Assembly: GCF_027912455.1 (NCBI RefSeq) | Contig: NZ_CP115446.1 | Location: forward strand, 186,001 to 250,000 | Origin: Aurantiacibacter sp. MUD61 | GTDB taxonomy: Bacteria > Pseudomonadota > Alphaproteobacteria > Sphingomonadales > Sphingomonadaceae | DNA length: 64,000 nt | Direction of reading: 5' to 3' | Shown here: positions 1 through 8,669 of the stretch, one piece after another | How the letters are laid out: each line of letters starts with the position of its first letter | Position numbering within the stretch: position 1 is the stretch's first letter | Translations under genes and position numbers: made by a program | Notes under the pieces: generated by a model | What the model was told of the DNA's origin: nothing | Databases searched by the model: none | What the model saw: only the letters and a program-made list of their open reading frames with translations

Positions 1-178
1 GGTACAGCCAGCTGCGGCGGTTCTCTGCGCGCGGCACGGTAAAGGCGCTGGTGCTGAACTGTTCGGCATAAAGGCCAAAGGCCGGTCGCTGCGGCGAATT
101 GCGGCCTTCAGGCAGCGCGCCGGGAACGGCCTCGCTGGCGAAGTGGTTGAGAAAACCAGTCTGATAGCTCATAGTCAT
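1..178 (-). CDS. hmgA: homogentisate 1,2-dioxygenase, N-terminal fragment
   Basis: Only the first 59 or so codons are present; the gene runs off the left edge. The N-terminus reads [17 protein letters not shown], followed by [18 protein letters not shown] and [13 protein letters not shown], the diagnostic N-terminal pattern of homogentisate 1,2-dioxygenase. This non-haem iron enzyme opens the aromatic ring of homogentisate to give maleylacetoacetate in tyrosine and phenylalanine breakdown. Iron ligands lie in the missing part. Two ATGs, at 178 and 172, compete as start. The divergent neighbour is maleylacetoacetate isomerase, the next enzyme of the pathway, which supports the call. The 69-bp gap between them must hold both promoters. 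Confidence 0.9.
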   Translation of the reverse strand, partial: MTMSYQTGFLNHFASEAVPGALPEGRNSPQRPAFGLYAEQFSTSAFTVPRAENRRSWLY

Positions 179-247
179 TTAGTAACAGATGAAACTTTCA
201 CGCACAATGCACTACATCGCTAACGTGCGAGCATCGAGGAGGTGCCC

Positions 248-880
248 ATGAAACTCTACGGATATTGGCGCAGCAGCACGAGTTACCGCCTGCGCTGCGC
301 ATTGGAATTGAAGGGCATCGCCTATGAGAACTGCCCGGTGAACCTGCTTGAGAGCGCGCAAAAGGATGAGGCCTTCACCAGCCGCAACCCCTTCGCTACC
401 GTCCCCATGCTGGAGACCGAGAGCGGCGACCGCGCGCAGAGCATGGCGATTATCGAATGGCTGGACGAAGCCTATCGCGACAAGCCGCTGCTGCCATCGG
501 GGCTGGACCACCGCTACATCGCGCGCGAACTGGCCTATGCCATTGCAACGGAGCTCCACGCGCCGCTCAACCTGCCGGTGCTCAAGTATCTGAAGAACCC
601 GCTCGGCCACGATCAGGAGGAGATCAACATTTGGTATCGCCACTGGCTGGCCAAGACGCTGACACCGGTGGAGGCGCGCCTCGCCCAGCTCGATAGCGGG
701 GATTTCCTGTTCGATGCGCCGGGCTTCTTCGAGACCGTGCTGATCCCGCAGCTCTACAATGCGCGACGCTTCGATTTCGACCTGACCGACTGCCCACGCA
801 TCGTGCGGATCGAGAGCGCGTGCAATGCCTTGGAGCCCTTTAAACGCGCGCATCCCGACAACCAGCCGGACGCGCATTAG
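248..880 (+). CDS. maiA: maleylacetoacetate isomerase (zeta-class GST)
   Basis: Isomerises maleylacetoacetate to fumarylacetoacetate using glutathione, in the cytoplasm. The 210-residue protein has the thioredoxin-like GST N-domain with KLYGYWRSSTSYRLR, the zeta-class active-site signature around Ser-Ser-x-Ser, then NPFATVPML where cis-Pro binds glutathione, and an alpha-helical C-domain. ATG 248 is preferred over an in-frame GTG at 242 because GAGGAGG lies just upstream at 236-242. The stop codon overlaps the stop of convergent bioA (TAG and TAA share bases at 878-879), so there is no room for a terminator between the two transcripts. Confidence 0.93.
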   Translation: MKLYGYWRSSTSYRLRCALELKGIAYENCPVNLLESAQKDEAFTSRNPFATVPMLETESGDRAQSMAIIEWLDEAYRDKPLLPSGLDHRYIARELAYAIATELHAPLNLPVLKYLKNPLGHDQEEINIWYRHWLAKTLTPVEARLAQLDSGDFLFDAPGFFETVLIPQLYNARRFDFDLTDCPRIVRIESACNALEPFKRAHPDNQPDAH

Positions 881-2136
881 AGAGCCTCGGTCAGAACCTC
901 GTCGATCGCGGTGAATACGCGCTCCAATTGCGCATCGGTGATGCAGTACGGCGGCATGAGGTAAAGCGTATTGCCGAGCGGACGCAGCAGTATCTCGCGC
1001 CTGAACAGGCCTTCGCGCATTGTGAGGCCGACGTCGGCGAGGTAGCCGCTTTCGCCCGCATCGACATCCATCGCGATCACGCTGCCGCATTGGCGGATGT
1101 TGCTGACTGAATGGCTTTCGGCGAGTCGGGCGAAGCCCTCACTTTCGCGCTGGGCGAGGTTCGCAATCCGATCCAGCACCGGCTCTTCGCGCCAGATCGC
1201 GAGGTTCGCATTCGCCGCCGCACAGGCGATCGGATTGGCGGTGAAGCTGGAGGAATGGAAGAACATCTTCGCACGGTCGGTCGAATAATGCGCATCGTAA
1301 ATCGGTGCGGTCGCCATCGTCACGGCGAGCGGCATCGAGCCACCGGTGAGGCCTTTCGCGAGACAAAGGAAATCGGGCACCACGCCCGCCTGTTCACACG
1401 CCAGCAGAGTGCCCGTGCGTCCCCAGCCGGTCATGACTTCATCGGCGATGAAAAGCACATCGTGGCGTGAGCAGATAGCGCGCATCTCACGCAATATATC
1501 GGGCGAATACATCAGCATTCCGCCTGCGCCGAGAACCAGCGGCTCGACGATAAAGGCAGCGGTGTCGCCGCCAGCACAGGCTGCTTCCAATGCGTCCAGA
1601 GTGCCTTGCTCGCTACCCTTATACGGGAAAGGAATGGTCTCAACATCGAACAGTAAAGGGCTGTAAGCCTTGTTGAAAACGCCGCGCTCGCCAATGCTCA
1701 TCGCGCCGATGGTGTCGCCGTGATAGCTATGCTCCATCACGACGATCTTGTGACGCGGCTGGCCAGTGTTGGCCCAGAACCCCAGCGCCATTTTGAGCGC
1801 GACTTCCACCGCAGTCGAACCGCTGTCCGAGTAGAACACATACTCCAGCGCTTCCGGCATTATCGCCCGCAGCCCGCGCGCCAGATCTTCTGCCGGTTGA
1901 TGCGTCCACCCGGCGAAAATCAGCTGGTCGAGCTGCTCGGCCTGGTGCTGGATCGCTTCGACAATTCGCGGGTGGTTATGGCCGTGCGTAATCACCCACC
2001 AGCTGGAGATAACGTCCAGCACCTCGCGCCCGTCGGAAGTGTGTAGCACCGCGCCTTCAGCCCGATCGACCAGCGGGATCGGCTCGCCCAGCCCGTGCTG
2101 GTGGAAGGGGTGCCAGACCGGTGAGCGGTCAGTCAT
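877..2136 (-). CDS. bioA: adenosylmethionine-8-amino-7-oxononanoate aminotransferase
   Basis: Transfers the amino group of S-adenosylmethionine to 8-amino-7-oxononanoate (KAPA) to give DAPA, the third step of biotin ring assembly. The protein is 419 residues, normal for the family. A PLP fold-type I aminotransferase is shown by the SGSTAVEVALKMA segment, FIADEVMTGWGRTG, and LCLAKGLTGG with the Schiff-base lysine at about residue 261. WWVITHGHNHP near residue 46 is characteristic of BioA. The reading frame stays open upstream to 2319, but ATG 2136 gives the family N-terminus and overlaps the 3' end of bioD by 8 bases, so it is taken as the start. Last gene of bioBFDA. Confidence 0.96.
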   Translation of the reverse strand: MTDRSPVWHPFHQHGLGEPIPLVDRAEGAVLHTSDGREVLDVISSWWVITHGHNHPRIVEAIQHQAEQLDQLIFAGWTHQPAEDLARGLRAIMPEALEYVFYSDSGSTAVEVALKMALGFWANTGQPRHKIVVMEHSYHGDTIGAMSIGERGVFNKAYSPLLFDVETIPFPYKGSEQGTLDALEAACAGGDTAAFIVEPLVLGAGGMLMYSPDILREMRAICSRHDVLFIADEVMTGWGRTGTLLACEQAGVVPDFLCLAKGLTGGSMPLAVTMATAPIYDAHYSTDRAKMFFHSSSFTANPIACAAANANLAIWREEPVLDRIANLAQRESEGFARLAESHSVSNIRQCGSVIAMDVDAGESGYLADVGLTMREGLFRREILLRPLGNTLYLMPPYCITDAQLERVFTAIDEVLTEAL

Positions 2137-2752
2137 CGAGGACGCTGAGATTGATATGCTCGGCAAAGGCCGCCGCCAGTGTTTCGGCATTGAGCGGATC
2201 AAGGAAAGGCAGCCGCCCGAGATGCGGGTCGGCAAAACCGAAATCCATAATCGCTTTCTCCGCGACCGGCTCCGCATCGCCGACGAACACGGTGGCCGCC
2301 ACTTCGAGGTCCGCCGCATGCACGGCTTCGAGCGTTAGCAGCGTGTGATTGATCGTGCCAAGCGTCGTGCGCGCGACGATAATGACCGGCAGATCCCAAC
2401 GCTGCATGATCTCCGAGTAAAGGATGTCCGTATGCAGCGGCACGAAAAATCCACCCGCCCCCTCCACCACGAGCGGCCCTTCGGCGGTCGGCAAATGAAG
2501 GTCGGTGTCACAAATCATCGTGCCATCGATGTCGGCAGCAGCATGCGGCGAGCATGGCGTATTGAGGCGATACATTTCCTCAACTACGGTGGCGTCGGGC
2601 GCCAGCCGCGCGACTTTCTGGCTATCCGTCTCGCCCTCGAGGCCCGCTTGCACAGGCTTCCAGTAATGCGCCTTGAGCGCCTGCGCGAGGCCGGCGGCAA
2701 ACACCGTCTTGCCGACATCGGTATCGGTGCCTGTGATGGCGAAACGGTTCAT
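2129..2752 (-). CDS. bioD: dethiobiotin synthetase
   Basis: ATP- and CO2-dependent closure of DAPA to dethiobiotin. The 207-residue protein opens MNRFAITGTDTDVGKTV, the BioD P-loop (GTDTDVGKT). KPVQAG at about residue 35 is the conserved lysine region that binds substrate, and VVEGAGGFFVPL is the switch-like segment of the family. ATG 2752 is chosen over 2764 because it forms an ATGA overlap with the bioF stop and has GGAAAG just upstream. Translational coupling with bioF and bioA is likely. Confidence 0.96.
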   Translation of the reverse strand: MNRFAITGTDTDVGKTVFAAGLAQALKAHYWKPVQAGLEGETDSQKVARLAPDATVVEEMYRLNTPCSPHAAADIDGTMICDTDLHLPTAEGPLVVEGAGGFFVPLHTDILYSEIMQRWDLPVIIVARTTLGTINHTLLTLEAVHAADLEVAATVFVGDAEPVAEKAIMDFGFADPHLGRLPFLDPLNAETLAAAFAEHINLSVLDD

Positions 2753-3906
2753 GCTGCTTTCCATTCGGCGATGGCCTCCAGCGCCTTTGTCACATCAGCG
2801 CTCTCCAAAGTCGAGCGCAGGGCAAGGCGGATGCGGCTGGTCCCTTTGGGCACGGTCGGCGGCCTGATTGGCAGGGCGGCAATTCCGCGCTCGATCAGGT
2901 GCTGACCGAGTGCGAGCGCATCGCTTTCCGGCCCAACAACCAGCGGCACGATCTGCGAGGTGGAGCCGAGCGTATCGAAGCCCATGCCGTTCAATCCCTC
3001 GCGCAACTGCTCGCCCAGCTCAGCGAGATGCGCCCTCTCCGCATCCATGTCGGGCACAATGTCGAGCGCCGCATCCATTGCGCCGAGCAGCGCAGGCGGA
3101 GTGGCGGTGGAAAAAATCAGGCCAGCGCACATGTTGATCAGGTAATCGCGCATCAGATCGGAACAGGCGACATAGGCGCCGAAGCCACCCATCGCCTTGC
3201 TGAATGTGCCCATCACGATGTCTGCGCCGGGATTGTCGGCCGTCAGCCCCGCCCCGCCCTTGCCGAGCACGCCGGTGGCATGCGCTTCGTCGACATAGAG
3301 CAGCGCGTCATGCTTGCGCGCGATGGCGTTCAGCGCAGCCAAATCGGCACGGTCGCCATCCATGCTGAACACGCTTTCGGTGATGATGATGCGCGCGTCG
3401 TATTTGCTTGCATGATCGTTCAACAATCGTTGCAAGTCGCTTGCATCATTGTGGCGATAGAAATGCACGTCTGCCTTCGCGCCGCGGCATCCGGCGTGGA
3501 TCGAATTGTGCACCAGCTCGTCAGCGAAAATCGCGGTGTTCGGAGCGGCATTGGCGAGCGCCGGAATAATGCCCGCATTGGCCTGCCATCCGCTCGCCAT
3601 GACCAGCGCGGCTTCACTCCCCTTGAATGCGGCAATGCGCGCTTCCACCGCTTCATGCTCAGCGGACGTACCGGTGATCAGGCGGGAAGCTCCCGCGCCT
3701 GCGCCTAAGCGCCGCGCATAGTCGGCGGCCCGCTCTGCAAGCAAAGGATGGCGCGCTAACCCGAGGTAATCGTTGCTGGAGAAGTCGAGCAATTCGCGTC
3801 CATCGCGCATGATCCGGCCACCGCCAGCAAGCTGCGCCGGACGCAGCACACGGCGGCGATCCTTCGCTGCGATGCGATCGAGCGATTGGCGGATGTAATC
3901 GAGCAT
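2749..3906 (-). CDS. bioF: 8-amino-7-oxononanoate synthase
   Basis: PLP-dependent decarboxylating condensation of pimeloyl thioester with L-alanine to KAPA, the first dedicated ring step of biotin synthesis. The 385 residues show the alpha-oxoamine synthase pattern: LDFSSNDYLGL, GAGASRLITGT, VDEAHATGVLGKGG and VMGTFSKAMGGFG with the PLP lysine at about residue 237. It follows bioB by 18 bp and overlaps bioD by 4 bp. No bioC or bioH gene for pimeloyl synthesis is in the window. Confidence 0.96.
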   Translation of the reverse strand: MLDYIRQSLDRIAAKDRRRVLRPAQLAGGGRIMRDGRELLDFSSNDYLGLARHPLLAERAADYARRLGAGAGASRLITGTSAEHEAVEARIAAFKGSEAALVMASGWQANAGIIPALANAAPNTAIFADELVHNSIHAGCRGAKADVHFYRHNDASDLQRLLNDHASKYDARIIITESVFSMDGDRADLAALNAIARKHDALLYVDEAHATGVLGKGGAGLTADNPGADIVMGTFSKAMGGFGAYVACSDLMRDYLINMCAGLIFSTATPPALLGAMDAALDIVPDMDAERAHLAELGEQLREGLNGMGFDTLGSTSQIVPLVVGPESDALALGQHLIERGIAALPIRPPTVPKGTSRIRLALRSTLESADVTKALEAIAEWKAA

Positions 3907-3924
3907 GGGCGCGTGTTCAGGCGA

Positions 3925-4971
3925 TCAGGTCAGCTCTGCCTGCGCCTCCTGCGGGGCGGTCGCGCAGCCACCCGAACAGCCGCCGACAGCCCTCATGGGC
4001 TCTTCACCCTGCATGGGCGTGAGACCAAGCCGCTCGAACATCGCCGCGTCGCTATCGTCGCCCGCATTGGGCGCGGTCAGCAGTTTGTCGCCGGTGAAGA
4101 TCGAGTTCGCCCCGGCCATGAAGCAGAGCGCCTGCGTCGCATCGCTCATGCTCTCGCGTCCGGCGGAAAGGCGCACCATGCTCATCGGCATGCAGATGCG
4201 CGCGACCGCCACGGTGCGGACGAATTCGATATCGTCGATCTTGGCCATTGGCGTATCGGCGAGCATGTCGCCAAGCGGAGTGCCCTTCACCGGCACCAGC
4301 GCGTTGACCGGTACACTTTCCGGATGCCGCTCCAGCGTGGCCAGCGTGTGGACGAAGCCGACGCGGTCATCGCGCGTCTCACCCATGCCGACGATCCCGC
4401 CCGAACACACATTGATGCCAGCCTCGCGCACATTGGACAGCGTATCGAGGCGGTCTTGGTATTTGCGCGTGGTGATCACGCGGTCGTAATATTCGGGGCC
4501 GGTATCGACATTGTGATTGTAGTAATCGAGACCCGCTTCCTTGAGTTGCTCGGCCTGCGAAGGCGAAAGCATGCCCAGCGTCATGCAGGTTTCCATGCCC
4601 ATCTCGCGCACGCCTTTCACGATCTCGACGATCTTGGGCATGTCGCGTTCTTTCGGGTTGCGCCATGCAGCTCCCATGCAGAAACGCTGGCTTCCCGCGT
4701 CCTTCGCCTGCGCCGCCGATTGCAGAACTTGTCGCACATCCATCAGCTTGGTCGCTTCGACGCCGCTATCGGCATGCGCGCTTTGCGAACAATATCCGCA
4801 ATCCTCCGGGCAGCCGCCGGTCTTGATTGAGAGCAAGGTGCACAGCTGCACTTCGCCTGCGCGGTGATGCGCGCGGTGCACTTCGGCGGCGCGAAAGACG
4901 AGTTCAGTGAACGGTAAATCGAACAGCGCCGCGATTTCCTCTCGCGTCCAGTCAGTGCGGACAGGCTGCAT
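3925..4971 (-). CDS. bioB: biotin synthase (radical SAM)
   Basis: Inserts sulfur into dethiobiotin. The 348-residue protein has the radical-SAM cluster motif [13 protein letters not shown] with Cys54, Cys58 and Cys61, and the BioB patterns [22 protein letters not shown] and [15 protein letters not shown] 4971 has AAGGGAG about 6 nt upstream and gives the family N-terminus; the frame continues open to 5061 but without support. First gene of the bioBFDA operon. The upstream 222 bp is shared with the divergent response regulator. I looked for an alphaproteobacterial BioR box (TTATNNATAA-like) and did not see one there. Confidence 0.96.
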   Translation of the reverse strand: MQPVRTDWTREEIAALFDLPFTELVFRAAEVHRAHHRAGEVQLCTLLSIKTGGCPEDCGYCSQSAHADSGVEATKLMDVRQVLQSAAQAKDAGSQRFCMGAAWRNPKERDMPKIVEIVKGVREMGMETCMTLGMLSPSQAEQLKEAGLDYYNHNVDTGPEYYDRVITTRKYQDRLDTLSNVREAGINVCSGGIVGMGETRDDRVGFVHTLATLERHPESVPVNALVPVKGTPLGDMLADTPMAKIDDIEFVRTVAVARICMPMSMVRLSAGRESMSDATQALCFMAGANSIFTGDKLLTAPNAGDDSDAAMFERLGLTPMQGEEPMRAVGGCSGGCATAPQEAQAELT

Positions 4972-5193
4972 GCAAACTCCCTTCAGATCAGTGCCTGCCC
5001 CAATGGCGAAAAAGGCAGCGCAGGTAAAGCTTGGAGCCCCGCAACATCCCGGCAAAACCACTTAAGAACGCGCAAATGTAAAATCTCGTAAGAATCATCC
5101 ATTTCAGGGTGCATTTTGTAGAAAATCGCGTTTTTGGCACGTAAGTTGAGAAAACAATCAGAACAAAAAGTAACACGACTATCGGGTGGCTGA

Positions 5194-5922
5194 ATGAGAA
5201 TTGCAGTAGCGGATGACGATCAGGAAGTGCTGGCGCAGATCACCGGCTGCCTGGAATCTTCGGGGCACACGTTCGACACATTTCGCAATGGGAAAGACTT
5301 GCTCGTCGCTTTGCGTCGCGAAACATATGATGTCGTTCTTGTTGACTGGAACATGCCAGGTGCAACCGGCCCGGAAGTGGTCCAGTGGGGCAACGACACG
5401 CTCGACCAGCCGCCTGCCTTCATTCTGATCACCAGCCGATCCGACAAGGCCGATATCGTCAAAGGCTTGGAACAGGGCGCGAGCGACTATATCGTCAAGC
5501 CGGAAAGCGAAGAAGTCATCCTCGCGCGCATCGAAGCAGCGGCGCGCCGTCACGGCACGGCAGGCCGGAGCGAACGTTTCCAGACCTATGGCGAATACAA
5601 GATCGATCGCCTGAACGAAGAGATCGAGCACAAGGGTGAGCGGGTCAAGCTGACGTCCAAGGAATTCAAGGTCGCTGCGCTTTTCTTCGAAAACCTGAAC
5701 CGCCCGCTCTCGCGTAGCTACATATTCTCGCAGATCTGGGGCAATATGGGCGACATCGCCACGCGCACGCTGGACATGCATGTCTCGCGCGTGCGCTCGA
5801 AGCTGGAGCTGCGACCGCACAACGGCTTTGCTATTCAAACCGTCTTCGGTTTCGGCTACCGCATGGATGCATTCTTCGATGATGCAGAGTTGGCAGAGCG
5901 CGAAGCGCGTCCGGTGGAGTAA
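5194..5922 (+). CDS. OmpR/PhoB-family response regulator
   Basis: Two-component DNA-binding regulator, cytoplasmic, 242 residues. The receiver domain (about 1-115) has the acidic cluster DDD at 7-9, phospho-acceptor Asp51 in LVDWNMPG, Thr80/Ser81 and Lys102 in IVKPE. The C-terminal winged helix (about 130-235) has the OmpR pattern LTSKEFKVAALFFENL, RTLDMHVSRVRSKL and FGFGYRM. It lies 540 bp from, and convergent with, the CHASE2 sensor kinase at 6462-8636, the most likely partner, although no operon links them. The cognate signal is unknown. Confidence 0.9.
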   Translation: MRIAVADDDQEVLAQITGCLESSGHTFDTFRNGKDLLVALRRETYDVVLVDWNMPGATGPEVVQWGNDTLDQPPAFILITSRSDKADIVKGLEQGASDYIVKPESEEVILARIEAAARRHGTAGRSERFQTYGEYKIDRLNEEIEHKGERVKLTSKEFKVAALFFENLNRPLSRSYIFSQIWGNMGDIATRTLDMHVSRVRSKLELRPHNGFAIQTVFGFGYRMDAFFDDAELAEREARPVE

Positions 5923-5973
5923 ATTCCAATTCCATTACTGAAACTGCGCACTGCTGGAGCCCGAAGCCACTGG

Positions 5974-6459
5974 ATGGCGCTGTGCCTCTCCTTTGCTTTG
6001 GGTGCCTGTGCGGTGACGGCGCCGCCTGCGATTGTTTCCACGACTGGTGCCTTTGACCAGGGCAGTGAAATTCAACTCGCTCCATTTGAGGATGATGCAT
6101 CCTTGCGCGGTGCCTTTGGCAAGGCGCTGACCGAAGCTTTCCGCGAAAATGATGTGCAAGTTTCAGGCGATGGTCAGCTCATCGCCGATTTCGCGCTGGC
6201 AGAGCGTAATGCGCAAAGCGGCGTCGCCGATCCGGCTGCGTCGAGCAGCGAAAACGTCATTTGGACATCGCAGCCGCGCGATCGGGGACTGCTCGATCGC
6301 TGCGATGCGCGGCGCGTGCGGGCGACACTCGTCATCCTCGATCGCGCTTCGGGTGAAGTCACCTATCGCGGGGTGGCCGAGGCGTCCGACTGCGCAATCG
6401 ACGATGAGCACATCACCGCGTTGGCCCGTGCCCTCGTCGCTGATGCACGCACGGACTGA
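5974..6459 (+). CDS. small putative lipoprotein, unknown function
   Basis: I do not recognise the family. The 161-residue product begins MALCLSFALGACAV, containing a lipobox (LGAC), so it is probably lipidated and periplasmic-facing. No basic n-region precedes the hydrophobic stretch if ATG 5974 is the start. In frame upstream, with no stop back to the response-regulator terminator, the codons read LKLRTAGARSHW from CTG 5938. That would supply a normal basic n-region, so translation may begin at a rare start codon there. The C-terminal half contains DRASGEVTYRGVAEASDC. It follows the response regulator by 51 bp in the same direction and its stop lies 2 bp from the convergent kinase gene. Confidence 0.7.
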   Translation: MALCLSFALGACAVTAPPAIVSTTGAFDQGSEIQLAPFEDDASLRGAFGKALTEAFRENDVQVSGDGQLIADFALAERNAQSGVADPAASSSENVIWTSQPRDRGLLDRCDARRVRATLVILDRASGEVTYRGVAEASDCAIDDEHITALARALVADARTD

Positions 6460-6461
6460 TC

Positions 6462-8636
6462 TCAATCGTTGACGCTGCCATTGGTTGGCAGATCGATAGT
6501 GAAACAGGTGCCCTCGCCTTCACCCGAGGTGACTTTGATCGTCCCGCGATGCTTGTCCACCACGCGCTTCACGAAAGTCAGGCCAAGGCCCACGCTCGGC
6601 CCCGCCTTGCTCTGATGCGCGCCAAACCGCGCGAAAGGTTTGCGCAGGCGTTCGGGCGGCAGGCCCGGCCCCTGATCGGCGACAGATATCTGCACCCAGT
6701 CGTCATTAACTTGCCTCAGCGACATCTCGATCCGGCTGCCTTCCGGCGCAAATTTTATCGCATTACCGAGCAAATTATCGAGCAGGCGCGCGATCAGCGA
6801 TGCATCCACAAATGCAAACACCGGATCGTCGGGCACTGCTTGGATCACCTCGATCCGCTTGTGCCGCGCGAGAGCGTAAGCCCTGTCGTTCGCCTCTTCG
6901 ATCAGGGCGGCAATATCGGTGTCTTCGAAATCCAGTGGCGTCTCTTCGAGGCGAGCAAGCTGCACGAAATCGTCGGCGAGTTTCAGAGTCCGCTCTGCCT
7001 GGTTTTTGATCCGTTCGGGCACGCCCTCTTCGTCCTGATCGGGCAATTTGCGCGCCAGCCCGATAATCGCAACCTGCGGGGAGCGCATATCGTGCGAGAG
7101 AAATTCGAGCATCTCGCGGCGCTCCTCGTCTCGCCTGCGGCTATCGGTCACATCGCGCAGTGCGAAGATTTCGCCGCCGTCGGCATCATCTTCCATTTCA
7201 AAAGGCGCGCGGGCGACGAGGAAAGTGCGGCCATCGGGGAAGCGCATTTCTTCCCGCTCGGCGATTTGTTCGACCTCATGCTTCGCCAGGAGTTCGTCTA
7301 GCGGGCCCGGCTCAGCCTCCTGCCAATGCGGAAACAGATCCTGCGCCTGCCGGTTCGCCATGGTCACTTGAGACGCGCGATCGAGCACGAGGATCGCATC
7401 CGGCGCCGCCTCGATGACCTTGCGCATGAACTGGAAGCCACGATTGACCCGGCTCACCAGCCGCCGCATCCGCCCGACCTGCCGGGCGATCTGGTCGAAC
7501 CCGTCGACTTGCGCGCGCTGCGCTCCTTCCGGCCGCAGGAAGGCCGCCTCTTCTTCCAGATAGGAACTGACCGAGGTGAGCCTGCGCCAGCTCCAGAAGG
7601 GATAGGACAGCAGGACCACAAGCAAAGCTGCGCCCGGGGCAACCCATAGCCCTGCCATCGGAACCAGCACCACCGTCAACAGGCCAATCGCGAAAGCGAG
7701 GGCAAGTGTCGCAATGAGGCCGGCGCGCGGGGACATTTTCCAGAACACCAGAAACTGGATGAGGAGAGCAAATACCGCTAGCGCGGCAGACCACCCGTTC
7801 GGCAGATCCTTCACCAGAGCATTGCTTCGCGTCGCATCGAGCAGATTGGCCTGCGTCTCCACTCCGGGCATCACCGCCACATCGCGTGCACCGACCGAAT
7901 AGCGATCGCCCATGCCCTGAGCAGTGGCTCCGACCAATATCGTGCGACCGCGCAAGAATTCGCTGGGCAAACGCCCTTCGATAACATCGGCGGCAGACAC
8001 GTGCGCATAGGAGCCGACCGGGTGGAACGCCATCACCGGCGCAGAGGGCAGCGTAGCGTCGAAATCCGGATCGGCTTCGACTGCACTCTGGACGAAATGC
8101 GGATAGGTGATGCCGCCAATCTCAAGATCGAAAGCGAAGCGCCGCAAGACACCGTCGGCATCGGGTGCAATCGTCACGTGGCCCATCCCCGCTGCTGCAT
8201 TGGCAAATACCGGCAAAGGCATCGCCGGTTCGAGGCCGCTGCGGGCATTTTGCATCGGCACAAAGGTGAACGGCAGAAACACATTGCCATTGCGCGCGAT
8301 AGCGCGGGCGAAAGCGTCATCCTCTGCTTCTGAAGTCGGCTCCAGAAACAGCATATCGTACAAGACCTGATCGGCTTCACTGGCGGTGAGCTGATCGATC
8401 AGCTGCGCGTGCAGGCTTCGCGGCCATGGCCAAGCGCCAAGCTCGGCCAGACTGTCGTCATCGATCGCGACAATCAGAATGTCGTCGGAGATTTCTGCCC
8501 TCGCAAGGCTTGCGGCACGATCGAGGATCCGCGCATCCAGACGATTAGTCAGCTCCCCATAGGCAGCCAGCGTGCCAAGCACAGCCATCGCGAAAAGGAG
8601 GACCCACCATTCAGCAAGGATGCGGCGAACCACCAT
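6462..8636 (-). CDS. CHASE2-PAS sensor histidine kinase
   Basis: Membrane sensor kinase of 724 residues. It has an N-terminal membrane helix (about 10-28) and a periplasmic CHASE2 domain starting LIVAIDDDSLAELGAWPWPR and ending near residue 280. Three closely spaced membrane helices follow (about 283-350), then a PAS domain (AAPDAILVLDRASQVTMANR). The HisKA H-box EFLSHDMRSPQ carries His515, and the ATPase domain has Asn625 in LLGNAIKFA, DQGPGLP and VGLGLTFVKRVV. It lies 33 bp downstream of the LysM-FecR gene on the same strand, a linkage seen for CHASE2 and FecR domains in other bacteria. The sensed ligand is unknown; a cell-envelope cue passed by the FecR protein is plausible. Confidence 0.93.
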   Translation of the reverse strand: MVVRRILAEWWVLLFAMAVLGTLAAYGELTNRLDARILDRAASLARAEISDDILIVAIDDDSLAELGAWPWPRSLHAQLIDQLTASEADQVLYDMLFLEPTSEAEDDAFARAIARNGNVFLPFTFVPMQNARSGLEPAMPLPVFANAAAGMGHVTIAPDADGVLRRFAFDLEIGGITYPHFVQSAVEADPDFDATLPSAPVMAFHPVGSYAHVSAADVIEGRLPSEFLRGRTILVGATAQGMGDRYSVGARDVAVMPGVETQANLLDATRSNALVKDLPNGWSAALAVFALLIQFLVFWKMSPRAGLIATLALAFAIGLLTVVLVPMAGLWVAPGAALLVVLLSYPFWSWRRLTSVSSYLEEEAAFLRPEGAQRAQVDGFDQIARQVGRMRRLVSRVNRGFQFMRKVIEAAPDAILVLDRASQVTMANRQAQDLFPHWQEAEPGPLDELLAKHEVEQIAEREEMRFPDGRTFLVARAPFEMEDDADGGEIFALRDVTDSRRRDEERREMLEFLSHDMRSPQVAIIGLARKLPDQDEEGVPERIKNQAERTLKLADDFVQLARLEETPLDFEDTDIAALIEEANDRAYALARHKRIEVIQAVPDDPVFAFVDASLIARLLDNLLGNAIKFAPEGSRIEMSLRQVNDDWVQISVADQGPGLPPERLRKPFARFGAHQSKAGPSVGLGLTFVKRVVDKHRGTIKVTSGEGEGTCFTIDLPTNGSVND

Positions 8637-8669
8637 GATGCGTCGATCCTTACCCCTGGTCCCGAGACA

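Noticed and set aside
212..1090. 292-codon open frame on the minus strand over maiA
   Set aside because: Arg/Ala-rich composition typical of antisense shadow in GC-rich DNA; maiA is supported by motifs and a Shine-Dalgarno.
4972..5193. BioR operator or riboswitch in front of bioB
   Set aside because: No TTATNNATAA-like palindrome or convincing structured element could be seen by eye.
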